DNA from: an uncultured bacterium
GTDB taxonomy: Bacteria > Hydrogenedentota > Hydrogenedentia > Hydrogenedentales > CAITNO01
Direction: 5' to 3'
DNA: 7,875 nt
NCBI GenBank assembly: GCA_937923585.1
Contig: CALDSM010000854.1
Coordinates: forward strand, 1 to 7,875
Each line of letters opens with the position of its first letter. The first letter of the stretch is position 1. The translations under genes were made by a program, and so were the position numbers. Below are positions 1 through 5,986 of the stretch, one piece after another. The notes beneath the pieces were generated by a model. The model made no database searches and was not told the origin of the DNA. It was given only the letters and a program-made list of their open reading frames with translations.

Positions 1-325
1 CAAAGACCGTGTCGCCGTCATCGGCGGCGGCGGGATACTGATCCGTCCGGCGCTGAACGCGCACGCCGGCGAAGTCGAGGTCCGCCGGATTTGTCCAGGT
101 CAGCGCCACGGTGCCGTCGCCTGCGGCGGCGGCAAGGCCGGTCACGTTGCCGGGCGGCGTGGTGTCTTTGCCCTTGCACCCCGGCAGCAGCGCCACCGTC
201 GCCAGCAGCAGCGCCGCTGCAACCGCGCTGAGACGGCCGGCCGAATGGGTCGAGGCAATCTGGATTTTCCCGGCCGGACCGCCGGGGGATACGCGCACAG
301 TATCAGTATTGAAATAAGTCACCAC
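1..325 (-). CDS. Fibronectin-III-like lipoprotein, partial (C-terminus off the left edge)
   Basis: Reading leftward, an open frame encodes a hydrophobic stretch (LSAVAAALLLATVALLPGC) ending in a lipobox-like LPGC, with the Cys codon at 178-176. It is followed by a short polar linker, KGKDTTPP, and then the start of a fibronectin type III-like beta domain (GNVTGL...GTVALTWTNPADLDFAGVRVQRR). Proteins of this kind are exported by Sec, cut before the Cys and lipid-anchored; the FN3 part usually binds or spaces and is not catalytic. The frame is still open at base 1, so length and any downstream domains are unknown. The start is uncertain. I place it at GTG 325, which has a GGTGG purine run just upstream and makes the Cys residue 50. 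GTG 322, GTG 298 (Cys at residue 41) and the only in-frame ATG (367, Cys at residue 64) are alternatives. All give a long n-region. An in-frame stop lies just upstream of the ATG. The gene is divergent from the prepilin gene. Confidence 0.72.
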   Translation of the reverse strand, partial: MVTYFNTDTVRVSPGGPAGKIQIASTHSAGRLSAVAAALLLATVALLPGCKGKDTTPPGNVTGLAAAAGDGTVALTWTNPADLDFAGVRVQRRTDQYPAAADDGDTVF

Positions 326-378
326 AGTCCACCCTTTGCACTTCGTGCCGGAAGAAATAGCCAGCATCGGTTATGGCC

Positions 379-408
379 ATTCTATGCAGGCATTCCCTCC
401 GGGCGCAA
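379..408 (-). promoter_or_regulatory. Possible sigma70-type promoter for the leftward lipoprotein
   Basis: On the minus strand TTGCGC (408-403) is followed after 18 bp by TAGAAT (384-379), which matches the -10 consensus at 5 of 6 positions. Transcription would start near 372, just upstream of the in-frame ATG 367 and about 47 bases before GTG 325. The -35 box is only a partial match (4 of 6), so this is tentative. Confidence 0.3.
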
Positions 409-509
409 CCGAACGCCATTCGCCGGGGGGCGGGTCGGTGCGGTATCGTTTGCTCGCGAACCCGTCGGCGTTTTCACATACAGACAGTGCGCCACCCCAA
501 CAATACTCT

Positions 510-538
510 TTGACATTTTTATCATTCCGGGGTACCAT
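510..538 (+). promoter_or_regulatory. Sigma70-like promoter of the prepilin gene
   Basis: A perfect -35 hexamer TTGACA (510-515) is separated by 17 bp from TACCAT (533-538), which keeps the key TA and final T of the -10 box. The predicted start is near 545, giving a leader of about 24 nt before the ATG at 569. It lies in a locally AT-richer stretch of an otherwise GC-rich window. Confidence 0.6.
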
Positions 539-539
539 G

Positions 540-556
540 TCTTCCATCACGGAAGA
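540..556 (+). promoter_or_regulatory. Small hairpin in the prepilin leader, next to the ribosome binding site
   Basis: TCTTCC (540-545) and GGAAGA (551-556) can pair as a 6-bp stem around the loop ATCAC. The stem ends at the edge of the purine-rich Shine-Dalgarno stretch AAAGGG (556-561), which sits 7 nt before the ATG at 569. If transcription starts near 545 most of the left arm would be missing from the mRNA, so its function depends on the true start site. Confidence 0.3.
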
Positions 557-568
557 AAGGGTACGGTC

Positions 569-1594
569 ATGAATAGACAGGGATTCACACTAATCGAATT
601 GCTGGTTGTCATTGCCATCATAGGAATTCTGGCCGCGATTCTGCTGCCCGCCCTGGCGCGGGCGCGCGAGGCCGCCCGGCGCTCCAGTTGCGCCAACAAT
701 CTCAAACAGTGGGGGCTGGTCTTCAAGATGTACTCGAACGAGGCCCCCGGCGGCAAGTTCCCGCCCATGGAATTGGAGATCGCGCAGAACGAGGACCCCG
801 GAAAGGGCGGCAGATGGGACCTGTATGTCGGTGCGGGGCCCAAGGTGAAGGCGATCTATCCGGAGTACCTGACGGACCCGTCCATCATTGTCTGTCCCTC
901 AGACGCGACGGAGAAGATAGACAACCTGCGGGACACGAACCTTCCGGCGCTGGGCCTGGAAAAGGGAGAGTGGCACATCGGGTACTACTTGGGCGGAGGC
1001 AACGGCGTGAACGATATTGACATAAGTTATGTCTATCTCGGATGGCTGCTCGACCTTCTGGACGAGAAAGACTTCCTCCCCGCGTCACAGTGCTATGTGT
1101 CCATGGCATCCCAGTTCCTCGGCGGTCTGATTCCCGACAGTGCCCCCGTGCCGGCCCAACTGGCCCTGGCGATTGTGCAGATGGGTCTGGGCAATATGGC
1201 GGTGGCCGGTGCCATGGCCAATCCCAGTGCGGCCGGCGCCCTGCTGGTAAACCCCGCCGTTGACAGCGACGCGAGCGGTTCTTACCTGACCGCCTCAAAC
1301 GGCATCAGTTACGGAAACGGGCACAGTAACACGGTCTACCGGCTCAAGGAAGGCATTGAGCGCTTCCTCATCACGGACATCAACAATGCGGGGGCGTCGG
1401 CCAACGCGCAAAGCGCGATCTTCATCATGTTCGACCAACTGGGCACGGCCGGCACAACAACCCTCTACAACCACATCCCCGGCGGCTGCAACATCCTCTA
1501 CATGGACGGGCACGTGGACTTCGTCAAGTATCCTGGAAGACAGCCGGTTAACGCGGGCCTGGCCAACATCATGTCGCTGTTCACCGCGAACTGA
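569..1594 (+). CDS. Prepilin-type / DUF1559-like type II secretion (pseudopilin) protein
   Basis: This 341-residue protein begins with a classic type IV prepilin leader, MNRQG|FTLIELLVVIA. The cleavage Gly is at 5, Phe at 6, and the assembly Glu at mature position 5 (Glu10), followed by a hydrophobic helix to about residue 29 and a basic ARAREAARR segment. SSCANNLKQWGL (39-50), the YPEYLTDPSIIVCP region (98-110) and the C-terminal IPGGCNILYMDGHVDFVKYPG (303-323) are typical of the large DUF1559/H-X9-DG pseudopilin families of Planctomycetes and relatives. It is expected to be cut by a prepilin peptidase (none in the window) and to sit in the inner membrane or a pseudopilus; the precise job of these paralogues is unknown. 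An Ala/Gly/Leu-rich segment at about 190-230 looks like a family-variable insert. The start at 569 is set by the leader peptide and the AAAGGG Shine-Dalgarno; the open frame upstream to 245 contains the promoter and is not coding. Its stop faces the leftward operon across 46 bp. Confidence 0.93.
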   Translation: MNRQGFTLIELLVVIAIIGILAAILLPALARAREAARRSSCANNLKQWGLVFKMYSNEAPGGKFPPMELEIAQNEDPGKGGRWDLYVGAGPKVKAIYPEYLTDPSIIVCPSDATEKIDNLRDTNLPALGLEKGEWHIGYYLGGGNGVNDIDISYVYLGWLLDLLDEKDFLPASQCYVSMASQFLGGLIPDSAPVPAQLALAIVQMGLGNMAVAGAMANPSAAGALLVNPAVDSDASGSYLTASNGISYGNGHSNTVYRLKEGIERFLITDINNAGASANAQSAIFIMFDQLGTAGTTTLYNHIPGGCNILYMDGHVDFVKYPGRQPVNAGLANIMSLFTAN

Positions 1595-1605
1595 CGCGCG
1601 GCAAA

Positions 1606-1618
1606 CCGGAAGGTCCGG
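1606..1618. terminator. Weak hairpin between convergent genes
   Basis: CCGGA (1606-1610) and TCCGG (1614-1618) form a 5-bp stem with a 3-nt loop in the 46-bp gap between the two convergent stops. On the minus strand the stem is followed by TTT only; on the plus strand there is no T run. It may help end transcription of either gene but is a poor intrinsic terminator. Confidence 0.22.
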
Positions 1619-1640
1619 CCAAAGCGGGGCCAGACTGCGT

Positions 1641-3410
1641 TCAGGATTCCCCGCGACGAGAAACGGCCTGCTTGAGTGGCGGCCGCACCCGGTGGTGGTA
1701 GGGATCGTCCGTCTCCATCTGGCAGTGATAGATCTCAATCAGGCGAAGCATGGCGGCCTCGGCGACCGGTGTCTCCAGTCCGTCGCCGGTGAAACGCTCC
1801 CGGTCAAGTACGGTCCGCAATTTCAGGATTTCCCACCGCCAGTTCCGCCGGGCCCAGTTGGGAAGCCGCGCATCCACCGTTTTCGAAAGCTGACAGGCGC
1901 GCCGCACCGCCTCCTTGTCCACCGATTCCTTCCGCTGGGAACAACTCGCCGATTTCTCCAGAATCTCGATGACGGCCAGCACCTCTTCGGCAACCCCTGA
2001 ACCGAACTCATAGTGGATGTATTCTTCCAGCGTGGCCCGCGCGGTCCGGTCCCGGTCCCAGTAGAACTGAAGGACCACCGACTTGTTTATATCCTCGTAG
2101 ATGCCCTCGCTGTATGGGAACCCGCCCGACACCGCCTGTTTCACCTGGCCCCACAGGCGCTGGAATCGGGAAGGCAGCGGGTGCGCGCCAAAGCCGCCCC
2201 ACGGCGAGTTCCCCCACATGCTGATCTCCGGAAAGTTGATCAGGGGCAGATTGCCGGGCACGCCCGAATCCAGCGGATAGCGCGGAAAGTCCTCGTGCGA
2301 ATCGGCAAGGATGTAATCCACCCAGCCGTTCTCCTTCTTCAGCGCATCGGCCAGTCCCTGCCACTCGCCTTCGGGCGGCGTGTCAAACATCCAGGTGCTC
2401 AGCACCGTCTTCAGGTTGGGGAAGTAACCCCGGCCAAGCTGCGTCAGGTCGCGCGACAGTCGCAGGTAGCCGTTGCAGCCCCAGGGGGCGCACTTCTCGC
2501 AGGCACATCCGCCCTCGTCATAGGGCCAGTGAACCAGAATGTCCAGACCCACGTCCGACAGCTTCTCAAAGAGCAGCCGCGCGTTCTCCATGAGGTACGC
2601 ATGGCCCTCCGGATTGCTGGGGCAAATGGGGTGTCCACTGTTGCCCCGCCGGTGGGTCGGGTCCGGCAGCGGCACCGCCCGGATGTCCTTCGGCGCGCCG
2701 ATAAACATCGTGTTGTTGATCCCGGTGGCAAACTGGAGCCCCAGTCCCTTCGCCGTCTTGGCATATTGGCGCACCAGGGCCATGGCCGGTTCCGCCGCCG
2801 GGTCATTCCAGTCCTGCAGGTTGATCATCGGAAAGATGACCATCACCGCGTTCACGCCCCAAAGTGCAAGGTCCTCCATGTACCGGGAGATTTCCGGTTC
2901 CGACGCCTGGTGATACCAGTTGTGGAAATGGGACGCGAAATACATCCCGCGCAGGGTGCCCTGCGGTACGGACGTTCCCCGCCACGGCGAGGGCTGGAAC
3001 GTCCCGTCATACCCGCTGGTCCGGAGAAACTTCCCGACACCATACAGCAGCCCGCGCGGCGACCCGCCGGTCACACGAACCGCCCCGTCGGCCCCATCAA
3101 TGCGGAAAGCCTCGGAAGACAGGGTCCCATCAACAGACAGGATAATCCCAGCCCCGGAACTGCTTTCGATCACCTTCGCCGGGCAGCGCTGCTCGACCCG
3201 GTCCTTCAAGATCGCAAGGGTTCTGGAAACCAACGGGTCGGCCGAAGCCACGATGTCCACTTTGATTGCTGCGCCCGGCTCTTCACCGCCGGCGACGGCC
3301 GATGGTGCCGGTCCGTCAGTGGCCGCAACCCTGACGTGCCCAGGCAGATTCGCGCCCACGGCGGCGGCACCGGCGAGTTTTAGAAACGTTCTTCTGTCCT
3401 GCGCATACAT
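1641..3410 (-). CDS. Tat-exported putative glycosidase with GH20/GH67/GH163-like layout
   Basis: The 589-residue protein starts with a strong twin-arginine signal (DRRTFLKLAGAAAVGA, 5-20). Next comes an alpha/beta domain (about 48-135) ending in FRIDGADGAVRVTGGSPRGLLYGVGKFL, the pattern of the non-catalytic domain before the barrel in GH20 and GH67 enzymes. A likely TIM barrel follows from about 153, containing GVNAVMVIFP and, at 290-300, ILVHWPYDEGG. Asp298-Glu299 sit where GH20 has its catalytic Asp-Glu pair, so I infer hydrolysis of glycan glycosidic bonds outside the cytoplasm, perhaps of N-acetylated sugars. Cys301, 303, 306 and 311 (CxCx2Cx4C) directly follow that pair; a CxCx2C motif also occurs in DUF4838/GH163-like proteins. 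The C-terminal third (from about 430) is mostly helical. The start at 3410 is chosen because it puts the Tat motif at the N-terminus and has AGGAG 9 nt upstream; an in-frame ATG at 3464 is less likely. It lies 74 bp downstream of the GH31 gene on the same strand, so co-transcription is likely. Substrate and exact family are unproven. Confidence 0.85.
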   Translation of the reverse strand: MYAQDRRTFLKLAGAAAVGANLPGHVRVAATDGPAPSAVAGGEEPGAAIKVDIVASADPLVSRTLAILKDRVEQRCPAKVIESSSGAGIILSVDGTLSSEAFRIDGADGAVRVTGGSPRGLLYGVGKFLRTSGYDGTFQPSPWRGTSVPQGTLRGMYFASHFHNWYHQASEPEISRYMEDLALWGVNAVMVIFPMINLQDWNDPAAEPAMALVRQYAKTAKGLGLQFATGINNTMFIGAPKDIRAVPLPDPTHRRGNSGHPICPSNPEGHAYLMENARLLFEKLSDVGLDILVHWPYDEGGCACEKCAPWGCNGYLRLSRDLTQLGRGYFPNLKTVLSTWMFDTPPEGEWQGLADALKKENGWVDYILADSHEDFPRYPLDSGVPGNLPLINFPEISMWGNSPWGGFGAHPLPSRFQRLWGQVKQAVSGGFPYSEGIYEDINKSVVLQFYWDRDRTARATLEEYIHYEFGSGVAEEVLAVIEILEKSASCSQRKESVDKEAVRRACQLSKTVDARLPNWARRNWRWEILKLRTVLDRERFTGDGLETPVAEAAMLRLIEIYHCQMETDDPYHHRVRPPLKQAVSRRGES

Positions 3411-3484
3411 ATTCACGGTCTCCTGAACGACGTGATTGGAACAGAACACCCCGCCGAATCTCAATACAGTCTCCGGCGCGCCGC

Positions 3485-5797
3485 CTATTCCAGAACCCGG
3501 AATTCCCGCAGTTTCTCCACAAAGGCGGGCCCTGTCAACGATGGGGCGCGATAGAAAACCGCAGGTTTGCCGATGGGCGCCTCAACCTTTTCCCGCACGC
3601 CTTTGTCCGGGCTGCCAAAGGTCTTTCCGGACCAGACGTGGACCCATTGCCCTGCCGGAAAATAGGCCTCGACCGCATTCCGGCCGGGGTCGAGAACCGG
3701 CACCACCAACAGGTCGGAACCGACGAGAAACTCTTGGAAGGAAAGGGCATGGGTGTTCGGATCTTCCGGATAGTGGATGAACGGATGGCGGACCACCGGC
3801 AGTCCCGTGCGTGCAGCCTCCTGAACCAACTGTCTTCGGTAGAAGCCCCAGGCTTTGTATACCCTGGCAAAACGGTCGAACTGCGCCAGGGTTTCCGCAT
3901 CGCTGTGGAACTGGGCGTTCGCGTCGGGCTGGTTGCCCTCGTGTGTGCGGTAAACCACCGTGAACGCGTTCAATTCCATCCAGCGCAGCAGCAATTCCTT
4001 GCTGCGCCTGAATTTCAGGAAAGGCGCCGAGATGGTGGTGTAGCCGCCGATGTCGCTGTGATTGAGGCTGAAGCCGGATAGGCCGCTGCTGAGCAGCCCC
4101 GTCACCGCGGTCTTGATGCCGTCATGCGCGTCCCAAGTGACGAGTTGGTCGCCGAGCCAGCACAGCGTTGTATGTCGCGGGCTGGAACGGTACCCGGACC
4201 GCGTGAAGAAGACGAAGTCCTGACCGTGCCCCGTGGCGTCAATGGCCTCCCGGTTCAGACGTGCCCAAGCCTCCGGATATTCGTTGTGGAAGGAGGCCGC
4301 CGACTTCCCCGAGAAGAGCCTGGCGTCGTACGGCAGCGCTTCCCCAAAGTCCGCCATCCAACCGCTGGCGCCTGCGCCGATGACCTGCTCGCGAATGACG
4401 CCCTTCATCCAGGCGCACGCCTCCGGGTTGGACAGGTCCAGCAGTCCCGCGGAGAAACTCGTGTTGGGAATGAGGCAGGGCGCGCCCGCGCGATTGCGGA
4501 CGAGAAAACCCTTTTCGGAAGCCTCCTTGAACAGATTGCGCCGCATGCCGGATTTCTCGGAAACGTCCACGAGGAAGGGGTTGACATAGGTGAGCAGCCG
4601 TATGCCCTCCGTCTCCAGGTCGCGACGGAGATCGTCCCAGCCGGGGTACTGCGCAGGGTCCAGTTCCCAATTCCACCACAGTTGTTTCCCGATGCTGGTC
4701 TTGCGCGGACCCACCCAATCCTGCAGCCAGAACGCGGCGACCGGTGTCTCGCGCTCCTTTAGGGCGGCCCACGCCTCCCGGACCTTCCCGGTCCCGCCCT
4801 GCATGCCCACAACGGCCCCTTCCATAAGCCAATCGGGCAGGGGGCGCATGCGTCCCGTGCAGGAGGTGTATTCCTCAATCAATTGGGCCGGAGTGACGCC
4901 CTGAAGAATCCTGCCGTGCAGACGCGATGCAAACGCCCGCACCTGGACCCGGTCGGCTTCCCGCAGGTCAAAGACGGTATATTCAGAGTTTTCAAGGAAC
5001 AACGACCGTAATTTGCTGGTGATATAGTGGGGCACGCAGGCATACGACGTGTCCCATCCGCCGCCTGCGCCCGCAACCAGATTGACCAGAAATGTGATCG
5101 GCTGAAGCCCACGGCCGATGCCCTGCTCCTGCACAAATACGGACACGCGCCTTCCCTTGAGGTCAAAGAAGGAGAACTGCTCGCCGAAGCCAAAGAAATG
5201 TTCGTCCGGTTCAGACGCATAGGTCAGCCAGGACCGGTTATAGCCGGTGTCGGAAAGCGAAAGGTCAAACGCAAGCTGGCGGTCGCCCCGCAGTTCCAGC
5301 GAGAACGTGTATCCCACGCGGTTCCGCCCGGTGGCGTCTTCAAGAGTGCCCTGGATGGACGCACGGTCATCATTAAACGTGACGGTATCCACCGTCTGGC
5401 GTGCGCAGACACGGACCGGATTGTCCCGGATATCGAAAGAGCCGCGGGATTCCGTCACCCGCTCCCGTCCCTGTCCTGCGGCCGCAAAAGCCGCACCCGG
5501 AACCGTCGCCCACATGACCCGGTCAGGCATGTCCTGATGCCGGACGATCAGGCTGCCGCCCTGCTCCGGAGACCAAGCCACGCGGAATGGCCCCAGCGCG
5601 TGCGTGGATGCGGGAACGCGCCCCGGGTCGCATAACAAAACCCCGGCAATCATGCGGTCGCCGGAGCGCACAAAGAGAAGGCGTCCGGCGAACAGTGCAA
5701 ACAGCGCAAGGACAACCGCCACTGCGATGAATCGGCGCAGTGACGGCCTCTTCGGCGGGGTTGCACGGGACTGGGTTGTGGTTTGGAACTTTGGCAT
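3485..5797 (-). CDS. GH31 glycoside hydrolase, YihQ/sulfoquinovosidase-like, membrane-anchored
   Basis: This 770-residue protein has an N-terminal basic tail and one membrane segment (about 22-42) with no clear cleavage site, so the enzyme probably faces the periplasm as a signal-anchored protein. The rest aligns closely with E. coli YihQ: FGFGEQFSFFDLKGRR (202-217), LPDWLMEGAVVGMQGGT (320-336), WLQDWVGPRKTSIGK (357-371), GWMADFGEALP (479-489), GDQ (549-551), HSDIGGYTT (580-588) and RTHEGNQP (617-624). By this alignment the nucleophile is Asp483 and the acid/base Asp550, so it should be a retaining alpha-glycosidase. Of the YihQ sulfoquinovose-binding set Q262, Q288, R301, W304 and Y508, the equivalents are Q333, Q359, Q372, W375 and Y586: the sulfonate-contacting Arg is Gln. 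It may therefore use a modified sulfoquinovoside or another alpha-glucoside. No sulfoglycolysis genes are visible nearby. ATG 5797 places the anchor at the N-terminus but has no Shine-Dalgarno; the open frame back to 6199 overlaps the divergent gene and is rejected. It is the first gene of a leftward pair. Confidence 0.92.
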   Translation of the reverse strand: MPKFQTTTQSRATPPKRPSLRRFIAVAVVLALFALFAGRLLFVRSGDRMIAGVLLCDPGRVPASTHALGPFRVAWSPEQGGSLIVRHQDMPDRVMWATVPGAAFAAAGQGRERVTESRGSFDIRDNPVRVCARQTVDTVTFNDDRASIQGTLEDATGRNRVGYTFSLELRGDRQLAFDLSLSDTGYNRSWLTYASEPDEHFFGFGEQFSFFDLKGRRVSVFVQEQGIGRGLQPITFLVNLVAGAGGGWDTSYACVPHYITSKLRSLFLENSEYTVFDLREADRVQVRAFASRLHGRILQGVTPAQLIEEYTSCTGRMRPLPDWLMEGAVVGMQGGTGKVREAWAALKERETPVAAFWLQDWVGPRKTSIGKQLWWNWELDPAQYPGWDDLRRDLETEGIRLLTYVNPFLVDVSEKSGMRRNLFKEASEKGFLVRNRAGAPCLIPNTSFSAGLLDLSNPEACAWMKGVIREQVIGAGASGWMADFGEALPYDARLFSGKSAASFHNEYPEAWARLNREAIDATGHGQDFVFFTRSGYRSSPRHTTLCWLGDQLVTWDAHDGIKTAVTGLLSSGLSGFSLNHSDIGGYTTISAPFLKFRRSKELLLRWMELNAFTVVYRTHEGNQPDANAQFHSDAETLAQFDRFARVYKAWGFYRRQLVQEAARTGLPVVRHPFIHYPEDPNTHALSFQEFLVGSDLLVVPVLDPGRNAVEAYFPAGQWVHVWSGKTFGSPDKGVREKVEAPIGKPAVFYRAPSLTGPAFVEKLREFRVLE

Positions 5798-5821
5798 GGG
5801 GGAATGACCCGACGCCCGCCA

Positions 5822-5850
5822 AGCATAGCGGAGTCCACAGCGGCTGTCAA
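5822..5850 (-). promoter_or_regulatory. Sigma70-like promoter of the leftward glycosidase operon
   Basis: On the minus strand a perfect TTGACA (5850-5845) is followed after 17 bp by TATGCT (5827-5822), matching the -10 box at 4 of 6 positions including TA and the last T. Transcription would begin near 5815, giving a leader of only about 18 nt before ATG 5797, which agrees with the lack of a Shine-Dalgarno there. The promoter sits in the divergent spacer shared with the rightward Tat-protein gene. Confidence 0.55.
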
Positions 5851-5901
5851 CGCCTCCAGGCGCGCGCCATGCGCGAGACATGCCGCCGAGTCCAAATTGG
5901 A

Positions 5902-5907
5902 TATACT
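5902..5907 (+). promoter_or_regulatory. Possible -10 box for the rightward DUF1284-like gene
   Basis: TATACT matches the -10 consensus at 5 of 6 positions and lies in a short AT-rich patch (TTGGATATACTG). I see no good -35 hexamer 16-18 bp upstream, so the promoter would need an activator or is not real. The predicted start near 5914 is upstream of all three candidate start codons (5921, 5954, 5987). Confidence 0.3.
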
Positions 5908-5986
5908 GTCCGCTGTCTGAATGACTGAAACCCTGCGGAGTGCAACAAGAGCCATGGAAGAACAGTCTTTCGCGCCGCGCAGCATT

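Noticed and set aside
245..568. Upstream in-frame extension of the prepilin gene
   Set aside because: It holds the TTGACA/TACCAT promoter and ribosome binding site, and the prepilin leader must be N-terminal.
1624..1654. GCGGGG / CCCCGC pair as a terminator between convergent genes
   Set aside because: The 19-nt loop, lack of a T tract and overlap with the end of the leftward coding region make it an unlikely terminator.
2013..3383. Long rightward open frame of 456 codons opposite the glycosidase-like gene
   Set aside because: It is the antisense shadow of a clear Tat-exported protein, is rich in Arg/Pro/His as expected for an antisense frame at high GC, and has no recognisable domain.
3411..3464. 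18-codon N-terminal extension of the glycosidase-like protein
   Set aside because: The shorter start has AGGAG at suitable spacing and places the twin-arginine motif at the N-terminus.
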